Part shown: piece after piece, positions 42,779 to 50,503 of the stretch
How positions within the stretch are numbered: the stretch's first letter is position 1
How the letters are laid out: the number at the start of each line of letters is the position of its first letter
Assembly (NCBI GenBank): GCA_045535305.1
Contig: JAZSLJ010000063.1
Coordinates: 36,713 to 100,712 of the forward strand
Length of the DNA stretch: 64,000 nt
Source: UBA1081 sp045535305
GTDB lineage: Bacteria; Bacillota; Clostridia; Oscillospirales; Acutalibacteraceae
Direction of reading: 5' to 3'
Program-made: the position numbers and the translations under genes
Notes under the pieces: generated by a model
Told to the model about the DNA's origin: nothing
Seen by the model: only the letters and a program-made list of their open reading frames with translations
The model's database searches: none

Positions 42779-43315
42779 TTGGCAAAACTTAAAGACATTG
42801 ACAACAAAGCAGCAGAAAAGGGTTCGGTACTTGTAACCGTATGGCAGTTTGTGAAATTTATCGTAGTAAGCCTTCTTGCTATGATTGTACAGTTCGTACT
42901 TCTCAACACACTTCAGCTTATCCCTGCTATCAAAGACCTTTACACAGTTGAATTCAGCTGGTGGGTATTCGTTTACCCCGTAGCAGTCGGCGGTTTGGGT
43001 TACTTTATCGTAAGCAACGTTGCAAACATTATTGCTCAGATTGTTGCATTCTTTGTAAATAAAGAAAAGACCTTCAATTCAGGTGCAAATGTTGCTGTTG
43101 CGCTTCCTATTTACATAGTATTTACAATTGCACTTATTATGTTCTCCGCATGGCTCAACCCCACTCTTAAAGAGGTTTTCGTAGGCTTTGAATGGTGCAG
43201 CGAAACACTTGCAAAGAATATTGCAACAATGATTTGTTCCGCACTTCAGTTCTTCCTTTACTTCCCTGTTGATAAGATTCTTTTCCACAAGAAAAAGGAA
43301 GAAAAAGCTGAATAA
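42779..43315 (+). CDS. GtrA-like membrane protein
   Basis: A 178-residue integral membrane protein with four helices, starting MAKLKDIDNKAAEKG. The first helix region WQFVKFIVVSLLAMIVQFVLL and the NVANIIAQIVAFFVNKEKTFN segment fit the GtrA family, which moves undecaprenyl-linked sugars or serves polysaccharide modification. I use the TTG at 42779 because AGGAG lies 8 bases before it; the GTG at 42770 is inside that region. It sits 18 bases before the alcohol dehydrogenase gene. Confidence 0.75.
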   Translation: MAKLKDIDNKAAEKGSVLVTVWQFVKFIVVSLLAMIVQFVLLNTLQLIPAIKDLYTVEFSWWVFVYPVAVGGLGYFIVSNVANIIAQIVAFFVNKEKTFNSGANVAVALPIYIVFTIALIMFSAWLNPTLKEVFVGFEWCSETLAKNIATMICSALQFFLYFPVDKILFHKKKEEKAE

Positions 43316-43333
43316 TTTTTCGGAGGCTTTATT

Positions 43334-44545
43334 ATGAACAGAAAAATGTATGAAGCTTACTGCAGAGCCTATCAGGCAACATTCAGACTTGCAGTAAACG
43401 TTCTTGACTGGTCCGAACCCAAGCTCATCAAGGGTGAAGGTGCAGTTAAAAAACTTCCCGCAAAAATAAAAGAATTAGGCTATACAAATGTGCTTGTTGT
43501 TACAGATAAAGGTCTTATGGGCTTACATCTTCTTGACGGTATGTTTGAAGAGCTTAAAAAGGAAGGCATTGCATACGTTGTATACGACGGTGTACAGCCT
43601 AACCCCACAATAGACAATATTGAAGAAGCAAGAAATCTTTACCTTGGCAACGGCTGTCAGGCAATTATTGCTTTCGGCGGCGGCTCACCCATGGACTGTG
43701 CAAAGGCTTGCGGTGCAAGAATTGCAAGACCTAACACAGAGATTCCAAAAATGCGCGGTCAGCTTAAGGTTCTTAAAAAGATTCCCCCTCTTTTCGCAGT
43801 TCCCACAACAGCAGGTACAGGCTCAGAATGTACTATTGCGGCTGTTGTTTCCAATCCCAAAACTCACGAAAAGAACGCAATCAACGACCCTGTGCTTCGT
43901 CCCAAATATGCTGTTCTTGACCCTGCACTTACAGTAGGACTTCCTCCCCACATCACATCAACAACAGGTATGGATGCACTTACACACGCAGTTGAAGCAT
44001 ATATCGGTCAGAGCAACACAGACGACACAGAAGAAAAGGCTCTGCTTGCAACAAGATTGATTTTTGACAATCTTGAAAAGGTATACGCAAACGGCAAGGA
44101 TATGGAAGCGAGAGAAAATATGCTCTTCGCATCATACAGCGCAGGCGTTGCATTCACAAGAGCTTACGTAGGTTACGTTCACGCTATCGCTCACAACTTA
44201 GGCGGTATGTACGGCATTCCTCACGGTCTTGCAAACGCTGTTATTCTGCCCTATGTTCTTGATTACTTCGGTGAAGCTGCATATGACAGACTTGCAGACC
44301 TTGCTGAAGCAGCAGGTCTTGACTGCGATGACAAATCAGACGAAGAAAAAGCAAAGATGTTTATTGCCGAGATCAGAAGAATGAACAAGGCTATGAACAT
44401 TCCCGAAAAGTTCGATCAGATCAAGGAAGAAGATATTTCCCTTATAGCAGACAGAGCTTTGCTTGAAGGCAATCCTCTCTACCCTGTTCCCAAAATCATG
44501 GATAAGGCAGAGTGTGTTGCTGTTATAAGACAGCTCATGGCATAA
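43334..44545 (+). CDS. Iron-containing alcohol dehydrogenase
   Basis: A 403-residue group III alcohol dehydrogenase of the Fe-ADH/1,3-propanediol type that reduces aldehydes with NAD(P)H. Motifs are GGGSPMDCAKA (nucleotide site), TTAGTGSECT, the metal-binding GMDALTHAVEAYI and HAIAHNLGGMYGIPHG. The substrate is not determined; an aldehyde detoxifying or fermentative role is plausible. GGAGG precedes the ATG. A hairpin at 44558-44590 may end the unit. Confidence 0.93.
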   Translation: MNRKMYEAYCRAYQATFRLAVNVLDWSEPKLIKGEGAVKKLPAKIKELGYTNVLVVTDKGLMGLHLLDGMFEELKKEGIAYVVYDGVQPNPTIDNIEEARNLYLGNGCQAIIAFGGGSPMDCAKACGARIARPNTEIPKMRGQLKVLKKIPPLFAVPTTAGTGSECTIAAVVSNPKTHEKNAINDPVLRPKYAVLDPALTVGLPPHITSTTGMDALTHAVEAYIGQSNTDDTEEKALLATRLIFDNLEKVYANGKDMEARENMLFASYSAGVAFTRAYVGYVHAIAHNLGGMYGIPHGLANAVILPYVLDYFGEAAYDRLADLAEAAGLDCDDKSDEEKAKMFIAEIRRMNKAMNIPEKFDQIKEEDISLIADRALLEGNPLYPVPKIMDKAECVAVIRQLMA

Positions 44546-44557
44546 TCAATAATTCGT

Positions 44558-44590
44558 AGCAGTTACTTCCCTATGGCGGTAACTGCTGAT
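44558..44590 (+). terminator. Putative terminator after the alcohol dehydrogenase gene
   Basis: AGCAGTTAC and GTAACTGCT form a 9-bp stem around a TTCCCTATGGCG loop, followed by GATTTTAAAT. The T-run is weak. Confidence 0.65.
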
Positions 44591-44621
44591 TTTAAATAAC
44601 TGTAAAAAGGTGTGAAAAAAT

Positions 44622-45191
44622 ATGAAAAAAGCAACAAAAAAGCTTCTGATCGTATTTATAGCATTGGCAGCCCTGATTATATATTTTGCAAACGGCGGAA
44701 CAATTGCGCTCGGTGATGTATGGAAATACGAGCCTGCAGACTGTCTGCTTGATGACGAATATAACATCAATACCGAAATCAAAACCGTATATCTTGGTGA
44801 AAACGGTGAAGACGGTGCTATGGTATTCAGTATACATAAATATCTGCCGGAAAACATATCAACACTGGAATTATCCTTATACAAGACAAAGAAAAAATCA
44901 GGTCAGTATTTATACACCTCATACAGTTCATACGAATATACAACCGAAACCATCAACAACGGTGAATTACAGCTTCATTGCTTAACCGACGCTGTTCTTG
45001 ATAATTACGCTATCTTTATAATAGACGAAACTGATGGTGAACGCTTGTATCGTGAATATCCCCAATTAAAAGAATCGGAAATTCACACCGTTAAGTTTGA
45101 AACAGCCAACAAAGAATATCAGATAAAATACATTATTGAAAAATTTGAATCAAAAAAGGAAGCTCAAAGCTTTAAAGATTCATTTTCATAA
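44622..45191 (+). CDS. Secreted or membrane-anchored protein, unknown function
   Basis: A 189-residue protein with an N-terminal hydrophobic segment (about residues 8-24, LIVFIALAALIIYFANG) that could be a signal anchor, followed by a soluble domain rich in Tyr, Glu and Asp. No family is recognised. AAGGTG precedes the ATG. It lies 17 bases before the GH3 gene, so the two may be cotranscribed. Confidence 0.7.
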   Translation: MKKATKKLLIVFIALAALIIYFANGGTIALGDVWKYEPADCLLDDEYNINTEIKTVYLGENGEDGAMVFSIHKYLPENISTLELSLYKTKKKSGQYLYTSYSSYEYTTETINNGELQLHCLTDAVLDNYAIFIIDETDGERLYREYPQLKESEIHTVKFETANKEYQIKYIIEKFESKKEAQSFKDSFS

Positions 45192-45208
45192 AACGGAGGC
45201 AAACACTC

Positions 45209-47305
45209 ATGACAAAACAAGAGGCAAGAGCAAAGGCAAAAGAGCTTGTTGCAAAAATGACTGCTGAAGAAAAAATGTCTCAGTTGCTTTACAATTCCCC
45301 TGCCATTGAAAGGCTCGGAATAAAGGCATACAACTGGTGGAACGAAGGCTCTCACGGCGTTGCAAGAGCAGGTACTGCAACGGTTTTTCCCCACGCAATC
45401 GCTATGGCGGCAACTTTTGACCCGGACCTTATCAACACAGTTGGCGACGTTATTTCAACCGAAGGCAGAGCAAAATACAACAAGCACGTTGAATATAACG
45501 ACTTTGATATTTTTAAAGGTCTTACTTTCTGGGCTCCAAATATCAACATCTTCCGTGATCCCCGTTGGGGCAGAGGTCAGGAAACCTTCGGTGAAGACCC
45601 GTATCTTACAGCTACTCTCGGTGTATCATTTATAAAAGGTATTCAGGGCGAAGGTGAATTCCTGAAAGCTGCGGCTTGTTCAAAGCATTATGCAGTTCAT
45701 TCAGGTCCCGAAAATGACAGACACGGCTTCGATGCAAAAACAAATCCGCACGACCTGTTTGAAACATATCTTCCCGCATTTGAAAAGACAGTAAAAGCAG
45801 GCGTTATCGGCGTTATGGGTGCATACAACCGTACAAACGGCGATCCTTGCTGTGCACACCCCTACCTTATGCAGGATATTCTTCGCAAAAGATGGAATTT
45901 TGACGGTTATTTTGTTTCTGACTGCGGTGCGCTCAACGATATCTATGAACATCACAAATATGCAGATACAAAAGCTGAAGCGGCGGCCGTTGCACTCAAA
46001 AACGGATGCGACCTTAACTGCGGTCAGACTTATGAGCATCTTATTGATGCTTACGAGCAGGATCTTATCACAGAAGAAGAAATCACTCTTGCGGCGGAAA
46101 GAGTGTACACAATCCGTTTCCTTTTAGGTGAATTTGAAGAGAACAGACCCTACTCTGACATTCCTTACAGCACTCTTGACTGCAAGGCTCACAGAGAATT
46201 GAATCTTAAAACAGCGGAACAGTGCCCTGTTCTTCTTAAAAATGATGCTTTCCTGCCTCTTGATAAAAATACAGACAAGAGAATTGCAATCGTCGGACCG
46301 AATGCACAGTCCCTTACAGCTCTTGAAGGCAATTACAACGGCTATGCATCCGAATACGTAACAATCGCTGACGGCGTAAGACGTGTTTTCACAAATGCAG
46401 ACATTTCCGTTGAAAGAGGCTGTAATTACTGCTACGAAAACACTAACGACTGGGGAGGCTTTGCAAATATGCTCAGCGACGGTGTTGCGGCGGCATCCGA
46501 GGCTGATATCACTGTGCTTACACTTGGTCTTGACTGCTCTGTTGAGGGTGAAGATACAGGCTTTAACAATGATTACACCGCTGTGGGCGACAAAAAATCA
46601 CTTTATCTGCCCGCAACTCAGCAGAAGCTTGCAGAAGCTGTCTGCGACGTATGCGACAATGTGGTTGTTGTACTTATGTGCGGCAGCTCCATTGACCTTG
46701 GCGAAAAGGTAAGAAATCACGCAAAGGCAATTATTCACGCTTGGTATCCCGGCGCATTGGGCGGTCTTGCTGTTGCAAACATTCTTTCAGGCAAGGCAAA
46801 TCCCTGCGGTAAGCTCCCCGTTACAATCTACAGCGGCGACCACAAGCTCCCCGATTTCAAGGATTACAGCATGCAGGGCAAAACCTACCGTTACATTGAG
46901 GGTGATGCACTTTACCCCTTCGGATACGGTCTTTCATACACAAGCTATGCATACTCCGATGCAAAGGTTATTAACGAAAATGATGAATCAATCACCGTAA
47001 GCGTTGATGTACAGAACACAGGCAAAATTGACGGCAAGGAAATTGTACAGATTTATGCTTCATTCACCGACAGCAGAACATATACTCCACACTATCAGCT
47101 TTGCAGTGTTAAATCAATAAACCTCAAAGCAGGTGAAAAGGCAACAGTTGAGCTGACTGTTGATAAGTATTGGCTCAAAGCTGTTGACGAAAAAGGCGAA
47201 AGAATCACTCCCGACGGCAAAATCACACTTTACATAGGCGGACATCAGCCCGACAGCGTAAGTAGTACCCTTCTCGGTTACACTTGCGAGAAAATAGAGC
47301 TTTAA
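45209..47305 (+). CDS. GH3 beta-glycosidase, probable beta-xylosidase/beta-glucosidase
   Basis: A 698-residue GH3 enzyme without a signal peptide, so cytoplasmic. The N-terminal barrel has IFRDPRWGRGQETFGEDP, KHYAVHSGPENDRHGF and the nucleophile Asp238 in FVSDCGALNDIYEH. The C-terminal alpha/beta sandwich contains HAWYPGALGGLAVANIL and is followed by a fibronectin-III-like domain ending LLGYTCEKIEL. The DPRWGRGQE motif is typical of GH3 xylosidases, but glucosidase activity cannot be ruled out. It follows a small membrane protein gene after 17 bases. Confidence 0.92.
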   Translation: MTKQEARAKAKELVAKMTAEEKMSQLLYNSPAIERLGIKAYNWWNEGSHGVARAGTATVFPHAIAMAATFDPDLINTVGDVISTEGRAKYNKHVEYNDFDIFKGLTFWAPNINIFRDPRWGRGQETFGEDPYLTATLGVSFIKGIQGEGEFLKAAACSKHYAVHSGPENDRHGFDAKTNPHDLFETYLPAFEKTVKAGVIGVMGAYNRTNGDPCCAHPYLMQDILRKRWNFDGYFVSDCGALNDIYEHHKYADTKAEAAAVALKNGCDLNCGQTYEHLIDAYEQDLITEEEITLAAERVYTIRFLLGEFEENRPYSDIPYSTLDCKAHRELNLKTAEQCPVLLKNDAFLPLDKNTDKRIAIVGPNAQSLTALEGNYNGYASEYVTIADGVRRVFTNADISVERGCNYCYENTNDWGGFANMLSDGVAAASEADITVLTLGLDCSVEGEDTGFNNDYTAVGDKKSLYLPATQQKLAEAVCDVCDNVVVVLMCGSSIDLGEKVRNHAKAIIHAWYPGALGGLAVANILSGKANPCGKLPVTIYSGDHKLPDFKDYSMQGKTYRYIEGDALYPFGYGLSYTSYAYSDAKVINENDESITVSVDVQNTGKIDGKEIVQIYASFTDSRTYTPHYQLCSVKSINLKAGEKATVELTVDKYWLKAVDEKGERITPDGKITLYIGGHQPDSVSSTLLGYTCEKIEL

Positions 47306-47314
47306 TAAACATTT

Positions 47315-47342
47315 CAAGGGTAGCGACAAGCCGTTGCACTTG
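47315..47342 (+). repeat. Degenerate copy of the 48058 terminator
   Basis: CAAGGGTAGCGACAAGCC and GTTGCACTTG are nearly the sequence at 48054-48080. The stem is broken and the T-run is missing, so this copy probably no longer terminates. Confidence 0.6.
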
Positions 47343-47436
47343 AATTATTATTGATTAATTTATACAGGTGTGATATTATTTTATTAAAGATATTTTATAA
47401 TATTGGGATGGTACTATGTTGTACAAAAAATTCTAT

Positions 47437-47463
47437 TCAATCATAGAACCGTCCCTTGATTGT
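47437..47463. repeat. 27-bp palindromic repeat, copy 5
   Basis: TCAATCA and TGATTGT arms enclose tAGAACcgTCCct. It lies 14 bases before the start codon at 47478. Confidence 0.75.
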
Positions 47464-47477
47464 TAGGGAGAATAGTT

Positions 47478-47945
47478 ATGATTGAATTTAACGGATATAT
47501 TTCAGGTGTTACAGAAAAATATTTTTGGAAAAAAACAAGACAATTTGGATTATCAATTATTTTTGCAACCTTTTTATTGTTTTTGCCTATGATTGTAAAT
47601 TTTTTCAGATACTCACATGATTCTTTTGTAGGAAAACTGATTTGTTTGTCATTTATATTATTGTTTCTCATGCCTTATATTCCTAAAAGTAAAAAAACAA
47701 AACTCTCACTTATAACAAAAAAAATTTGTATTGATGAAGAATATATTGTTTGCACTTCAGATAAAAGTGTCGAATCAAAACTCATCAGTGATGTAAAAAA
47801 AGTGTATGACTATGGTGATTTTTATTATTTAACATTTCCTTTTGGGAAGATTAGCACAAGTTTTGTTTGTCAGAAAGATTTGCTTATTAAAGGAACTTTA
47901 GAAGATTTTGAATCTTTATTTGAAGGCAAAATAGAAATAAAATAA
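47478..47945 (+). CDS. Small two-helix membrane protein, YcxB-like
   Basis: A 155-residue protein with two transmembrane helices (about 28-45 and 56-73) and a cytoplasmic C-terminal domain of about 80 residues (LSLITKKICIDEEYIVCTS, VKKVYDYGDFYYLTF). This order resembles YcxB-type proteins, but the match is only by pattern. Start ATG 47478 follows GGGAGA; TTG 47460 overlaps the palindrome. The gene is flanked by the same 27-bp palindrome on both sides and by two copies of a terminator, like a movable cassette placed downstream of the GH3 gene. Confidence 0.7.
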   Translation: MIEFNGYISGVTEKYFWKKTRQFGLSIIFATFLLFLPMIVNFFRYSHDSFVGKLICLSFILLFLMPYIPKSKKTKLSLITKKICIDEEYIVCTSDKSVESKLISDVKKVYDYGDFYYLTFPFGKISTSFVCQKDLLIKGTLEDFESLFEGKIEIK

Positions 47946-48012
47946 CAACTTGAATCAAGCTATGAATGTTAAACCAATCAAAATCTATTAGGGCAAAAAT
48001 CAATCAAGGGAA

Positions 48013-48039
48013 CCAATCAGTGGACGGTTCTGTGATTGA
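48013..48039. repeat. 27-bp palindromic repeat, copy 6
   Basis: CCAATCA and TGATTGA arms; read on the minus strand the loop is cAGAACcgTCCac. It lies past the 3' end of the YcxB-like gene. Confidence 0.75.
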
Positions 48040-48057
48040 CAACTAAATTAAATTCAA

Positions 48058-48085
48058 GGGTAGCGGTAAGCCGTTGCCCTTTTTC
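48058..48085 (+). terminator. Terminator after the YcxB-like gene
   Basis: GGGTAGCGG (48058-48066) and CCGTTGCCC (48071-48079) pair with two G-T wobbles around TAAG, followed by a run of T. Confidence 0.7.
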
Positions 48086-48121
48086 ATTTGCTTTAGCAAT
48101 ATGTTTTTTATTATTTTACTG

Positions 48122-48150
48122 TTGAGTTGGATACATTTTTGTTATATAAT
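48122..48150 (+). promoter_or_regulatory. Promoter of the two-component system
   Basis: TTGAGT (48122-48127), 17-base spacer, TATAAT (48145-48150), 20 bases before the start codon. Confidence 0.65.
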
Positions 48151-48170
48151 TATACTTATGAGGTGATACT

Positions 48171-48848
48171 ATGCTTCGCATTATGATTGTTGAAGATGAT
48201 GAAAATACAAGAAAGCTGACCGAGGCTGTTTTAAAAAGAAACGGCTATGAAACAGTTTGCGCCTGCGACGGTGAAGAAGGTCTTGAAATTATGGATAAGC
48301 TCCATATTGACCTGATTGTGCTTGACGTTATGATGCCTAATATGGACGGCTTTGAATTCACAAAAACCTTGCGTGAATGCGGCTGGGAAACGCCTATTCT
48401 TATGGTTACGGCGAAAGAATCACATCTTGACAAAAAGGCAGGATTTCTTGCAGGAACGGATGACTACATGGTAAAGCCTGTTGACGACGAAGAAATGCTT
48501 CTGCGTATTGCGGCACTTTTAAGGCGTTCAAAAATTGCAAGTGAACACAAAATAACAATCGGCAACACCGTGCTTGACCACGATTCGCTGACTGTTTCCA
48601 CACCTGACGGTGTTACGGAACTACCCCAAAAGGAATTTATGCTGCTTTTTCAGCTTTTATCATACAAAGACAAGATTTTCACACGCCGTCAGCTTATGGA
48701 CGAGATATGGGATATGGATACGGACACAGACGAAAGAACTGTTGACGTGCACATCAACCGCTTGCGTGAAAAGTTCAGAAATAACACGGATTTCAGCATC
48801 GTTACAATAAGAGGTTTAGGCTATAAGGCCGTTCAGGGAGAGATTTAA
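48171..48848 (+). CDS. OmpR-family response regulator
   Basis: A 225-residue regulator: receiver domain with Asp8/9 (VEDDENT), the phosphorylated Asp52 in IVLDVMMPNMDG and Lys in VKPVDDEE, then a winged-helix DNA-binding domain (about 130-225, with RRQLMDEIWDMD and VDVHINRLREKF). It pairs with the histidine kinase that starts at the base after its stop codon. The signal and target genes are not evident; neighbours are unrelated housekeeping genes. Confidence 0.95.
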   Translation: MLRIMIVEDDENTRKLTEAVLKRNGYETVCACDGEEGLEIMDKLHIDLIVLDVMMPNMDGFEFTKTLRECGWETPILMVTAKESHLDKKAGFLAGTDDYMVKPVDDEEMLLRIAALLRRSKIASEHKITIGNTVLDHDSLTVSTPDGVTELPQKEFMLLFQLLSYKDKIFTRRQLMDEIWDMDTDTDERTVDVHINRLREKFRNNTDFSIVTIRGLGYKAVQGEI

Positions 48849-49892
48849 ATGTTTAAACGAGATAACCGTACATTACACGTTACCGTTACATTTGCCATAT
48901 TTTTAATTCTGCTTACATCAAGCGGTTTTGCGTTTCTTCTTGTTCTGCTTGCAAGAAAGCTGCTGCCTGAGCTGTTTGTTGCAATAGCTCCCCCCACTCT
49001 TATCATTCTTGCATTTATTGCAAGTACCATTTTCGGTACGGCTGTTTCTCTTTTCGTCAGCAGACAGCTCTTTAAACCCCTTGACGAGGTTATAAAATCG
49101 CAGAAAAAGGTTGCTAAGGGTGATTTTGGCGTAAGAGTTTCACCGCCTAAAAAAGGTACTATCATCGCAGAACTTGTTGAGGGCTTTAACTCAATGACTC
49201 AGGAGCTGGGCAGTACGGAAATGCTCAGAAACGACTTTATAAACAACTTTTCACACGAATTCAAAACGCCTATTGTTTCAATACGAGGTTTTGCAAAGCA
49301 GTTATCCAAAGAGGATTTAAGCGAAGAACAAAAAAAGGAATATATAGGCATCATTGTTACAGAATCGGACAGACTTGCATTAATGGCAACAAATATTCTT
49401 CTGCTTACAAAGTTTGAAAATCAGCAGATTGTTTCGGACAAGACGAATTTCTATCTTGACGAGCAGATTCGCAAATGTATTCTTCTGCTTGAAAAACAGT
49501 GGACACAAAAAAAGCTCAACCTTGAGCTTGAGCTCAGTGAGGTTGAGTTCTATTCAAACGAAGAAATGCTTTCTCACGTCTGGCTTAACATTTTGGAAAA
49601 CGCAATTAAGTTTACCCCCGAAAACGGCACTGTTACGGTAAAATGTACAAGTGATTCGGAAAACATAACAGTTAAAATCGAAGATACGGGCGTAGGTATG
49701 AGTGATAAAACGAGAAAGCACATTTTTGACAAGTTTTATCAGGGTGATTCCTCACACAAAAGCCACGGCAACGGTTTGGGACTGCCTCTTGCAAAGCGTG
49801 TTGTTGACCTTTGCAACGGCAAAATCAGCATAAAAAGTCAGGCGGGCAAAGGCACAACCTTTGTTGTTAAACTGCCCAGAGAAAAAAATTAA
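48849..49892 (+). CDS. Sensor histidine kinase with HAMP domain
   Basis: A 347-residue membrane kinase. Two transmembrane helices (about 12-35 and 46-71) flank almost no extracellular loop. A HAMP domain follows (about 72-120), then the dimerisation domain with His136 in NNFSHEFKTPIV, and the ATPase domain with the N box HVWLNILENAIKF, DTGVGMS and GNGLGLPLAK. The tiny sensor loop suggests the kinase senses membrane or protein-protein signals. AGGGAGAG precedes the ATG. Confidence 0.95.
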   Translation: MFKRDNRTLHVTVTFAIFLILLTSSGFAFLLVLLARKLLPELFVAIAPPTLIILAFIASTIFGTAVSLFVSRQLFKPLDEVIKSQKKVAKGDFGVRVSPPKKGTIIAELVEGFNSMTQELGSTEMLRNDFINNFSHEFKTPIVSIRGFAKQLSKEDLSEEQKKEYIGIIVTESDRLALMATNILLLTKFENQQIVSDKTNFYLDEQIRKCILLLEKQWTQKKLNLELELSEVEFYSNEEMLSHVWLNILENAIKFTPENGTVTVKCTSDSENITVKIEDTGVGMSDKTRKHIFDKFYQGDSSHKSHGNGLGLPLAKRVVDLCNGKISIKSQAGKGTTFVVKLPREKN

Positions 49893-49928
49893 AAAAATAC
49901 AGGGCGGGAAAATTCCCCACCCTGAAAA
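49891..49928 (-). terminator. Terminator of nrdR, near-bidirectional
   Basis: CAGGG-GGGAA pairs with TTCCC-CCCTG (49900-49924), followed on the minus strand by TATTTTTTT. The plus side has a weaker T-rich flank after the kinase gene. Confidence 0.8.
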
Positions 49929-49934
49929 TTGATT

Positions 49935-50396
49935 TTAATTAGGCTTGTTACCCAACAATCGTGCAAGCTCATCCATAAATGAATTTATATCGCGGAACTG
50001 GCGGTAAACTGAGGCAAAACGTACATAAGCAACCTCGTCAATGTTTTTAAGCTTATCCATAGCAAGCTCGCCTATTTTGATTGATGTTACCTCGCGGTCA
50101 ATGGAATTCTGAAGAATCGTCTCAATATCATCAACAGCTTCCTCAATAACCTCAAGAGGAACGGGACGCTTTTCGCAAGCGCGGAGCATACCGCCCATAA
50201 GCTTTGCTCTGTCGAACACCTGACGGGATTTATCCTTTTTAACAACAACGATAGGCAGAGTTTCGATTACCTCATAAGTTGTAAATCTTTTTTCGCACTT
50301 TAAACAGCCTCTGCGACGGCGGATTTTTTCACCTTCGTCGGTAGGTCTGGAATCTATAACTTTACTTTCTTCATAACCGCAGTACGGACATTTCAT
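49935..50396 (-). CDS. nrdR: Transcriptional repressor NrdR
   Basis: A 153-residue repressor of ribonucleotide reductase genes that senses ATP and dATP. It has a zinc ribbon with Cys3, Cys6, Cys31 and Cys34 (MKCPYCGYEESK, CLKCEKRF) and an ATP-cone domain (about 46-135, beginning LPIVVVKKDKSRQVF). No nrd genes are in the window. The promoter at 50429-50457 lies upstream, divergent from the CCA-adding enzyme gene. Confidence 0.97.
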   Translation of the reverse strand: MKCPYCGYEESKVIDSRPTDEGEKIRRRRGCLKCEKRFTTYEVIETLPIVVVKKDKSRQVFDRAKLMGGMLRACEKRPVPLEVIEEAVDDIETILQNSIDREVTSIKIGELAMDKLKNIDEVAYVRFASVYRQFRDINSFMDELARLLGNKPN

Positions 50397-50428
50397 TCAA
50401 ATCACCCCAATTTGATATATATACATAT

Positions 50429-50457
50429 ATTTTATCATATATATATTAAATTTTCAA
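50429..50457 (-). promoter_or_regulatory. Promoter of nrdR
   Basis: Minus strand TTGAAA (50452-50457), 17-base spacer, TAAAAT (50429-50434). Confidence 0.55.
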
Positions 50458-50503
50458 GCACAACCAAAAGAAAATTTACATATTTTTACAGGAGCAACCA
50501 AAA

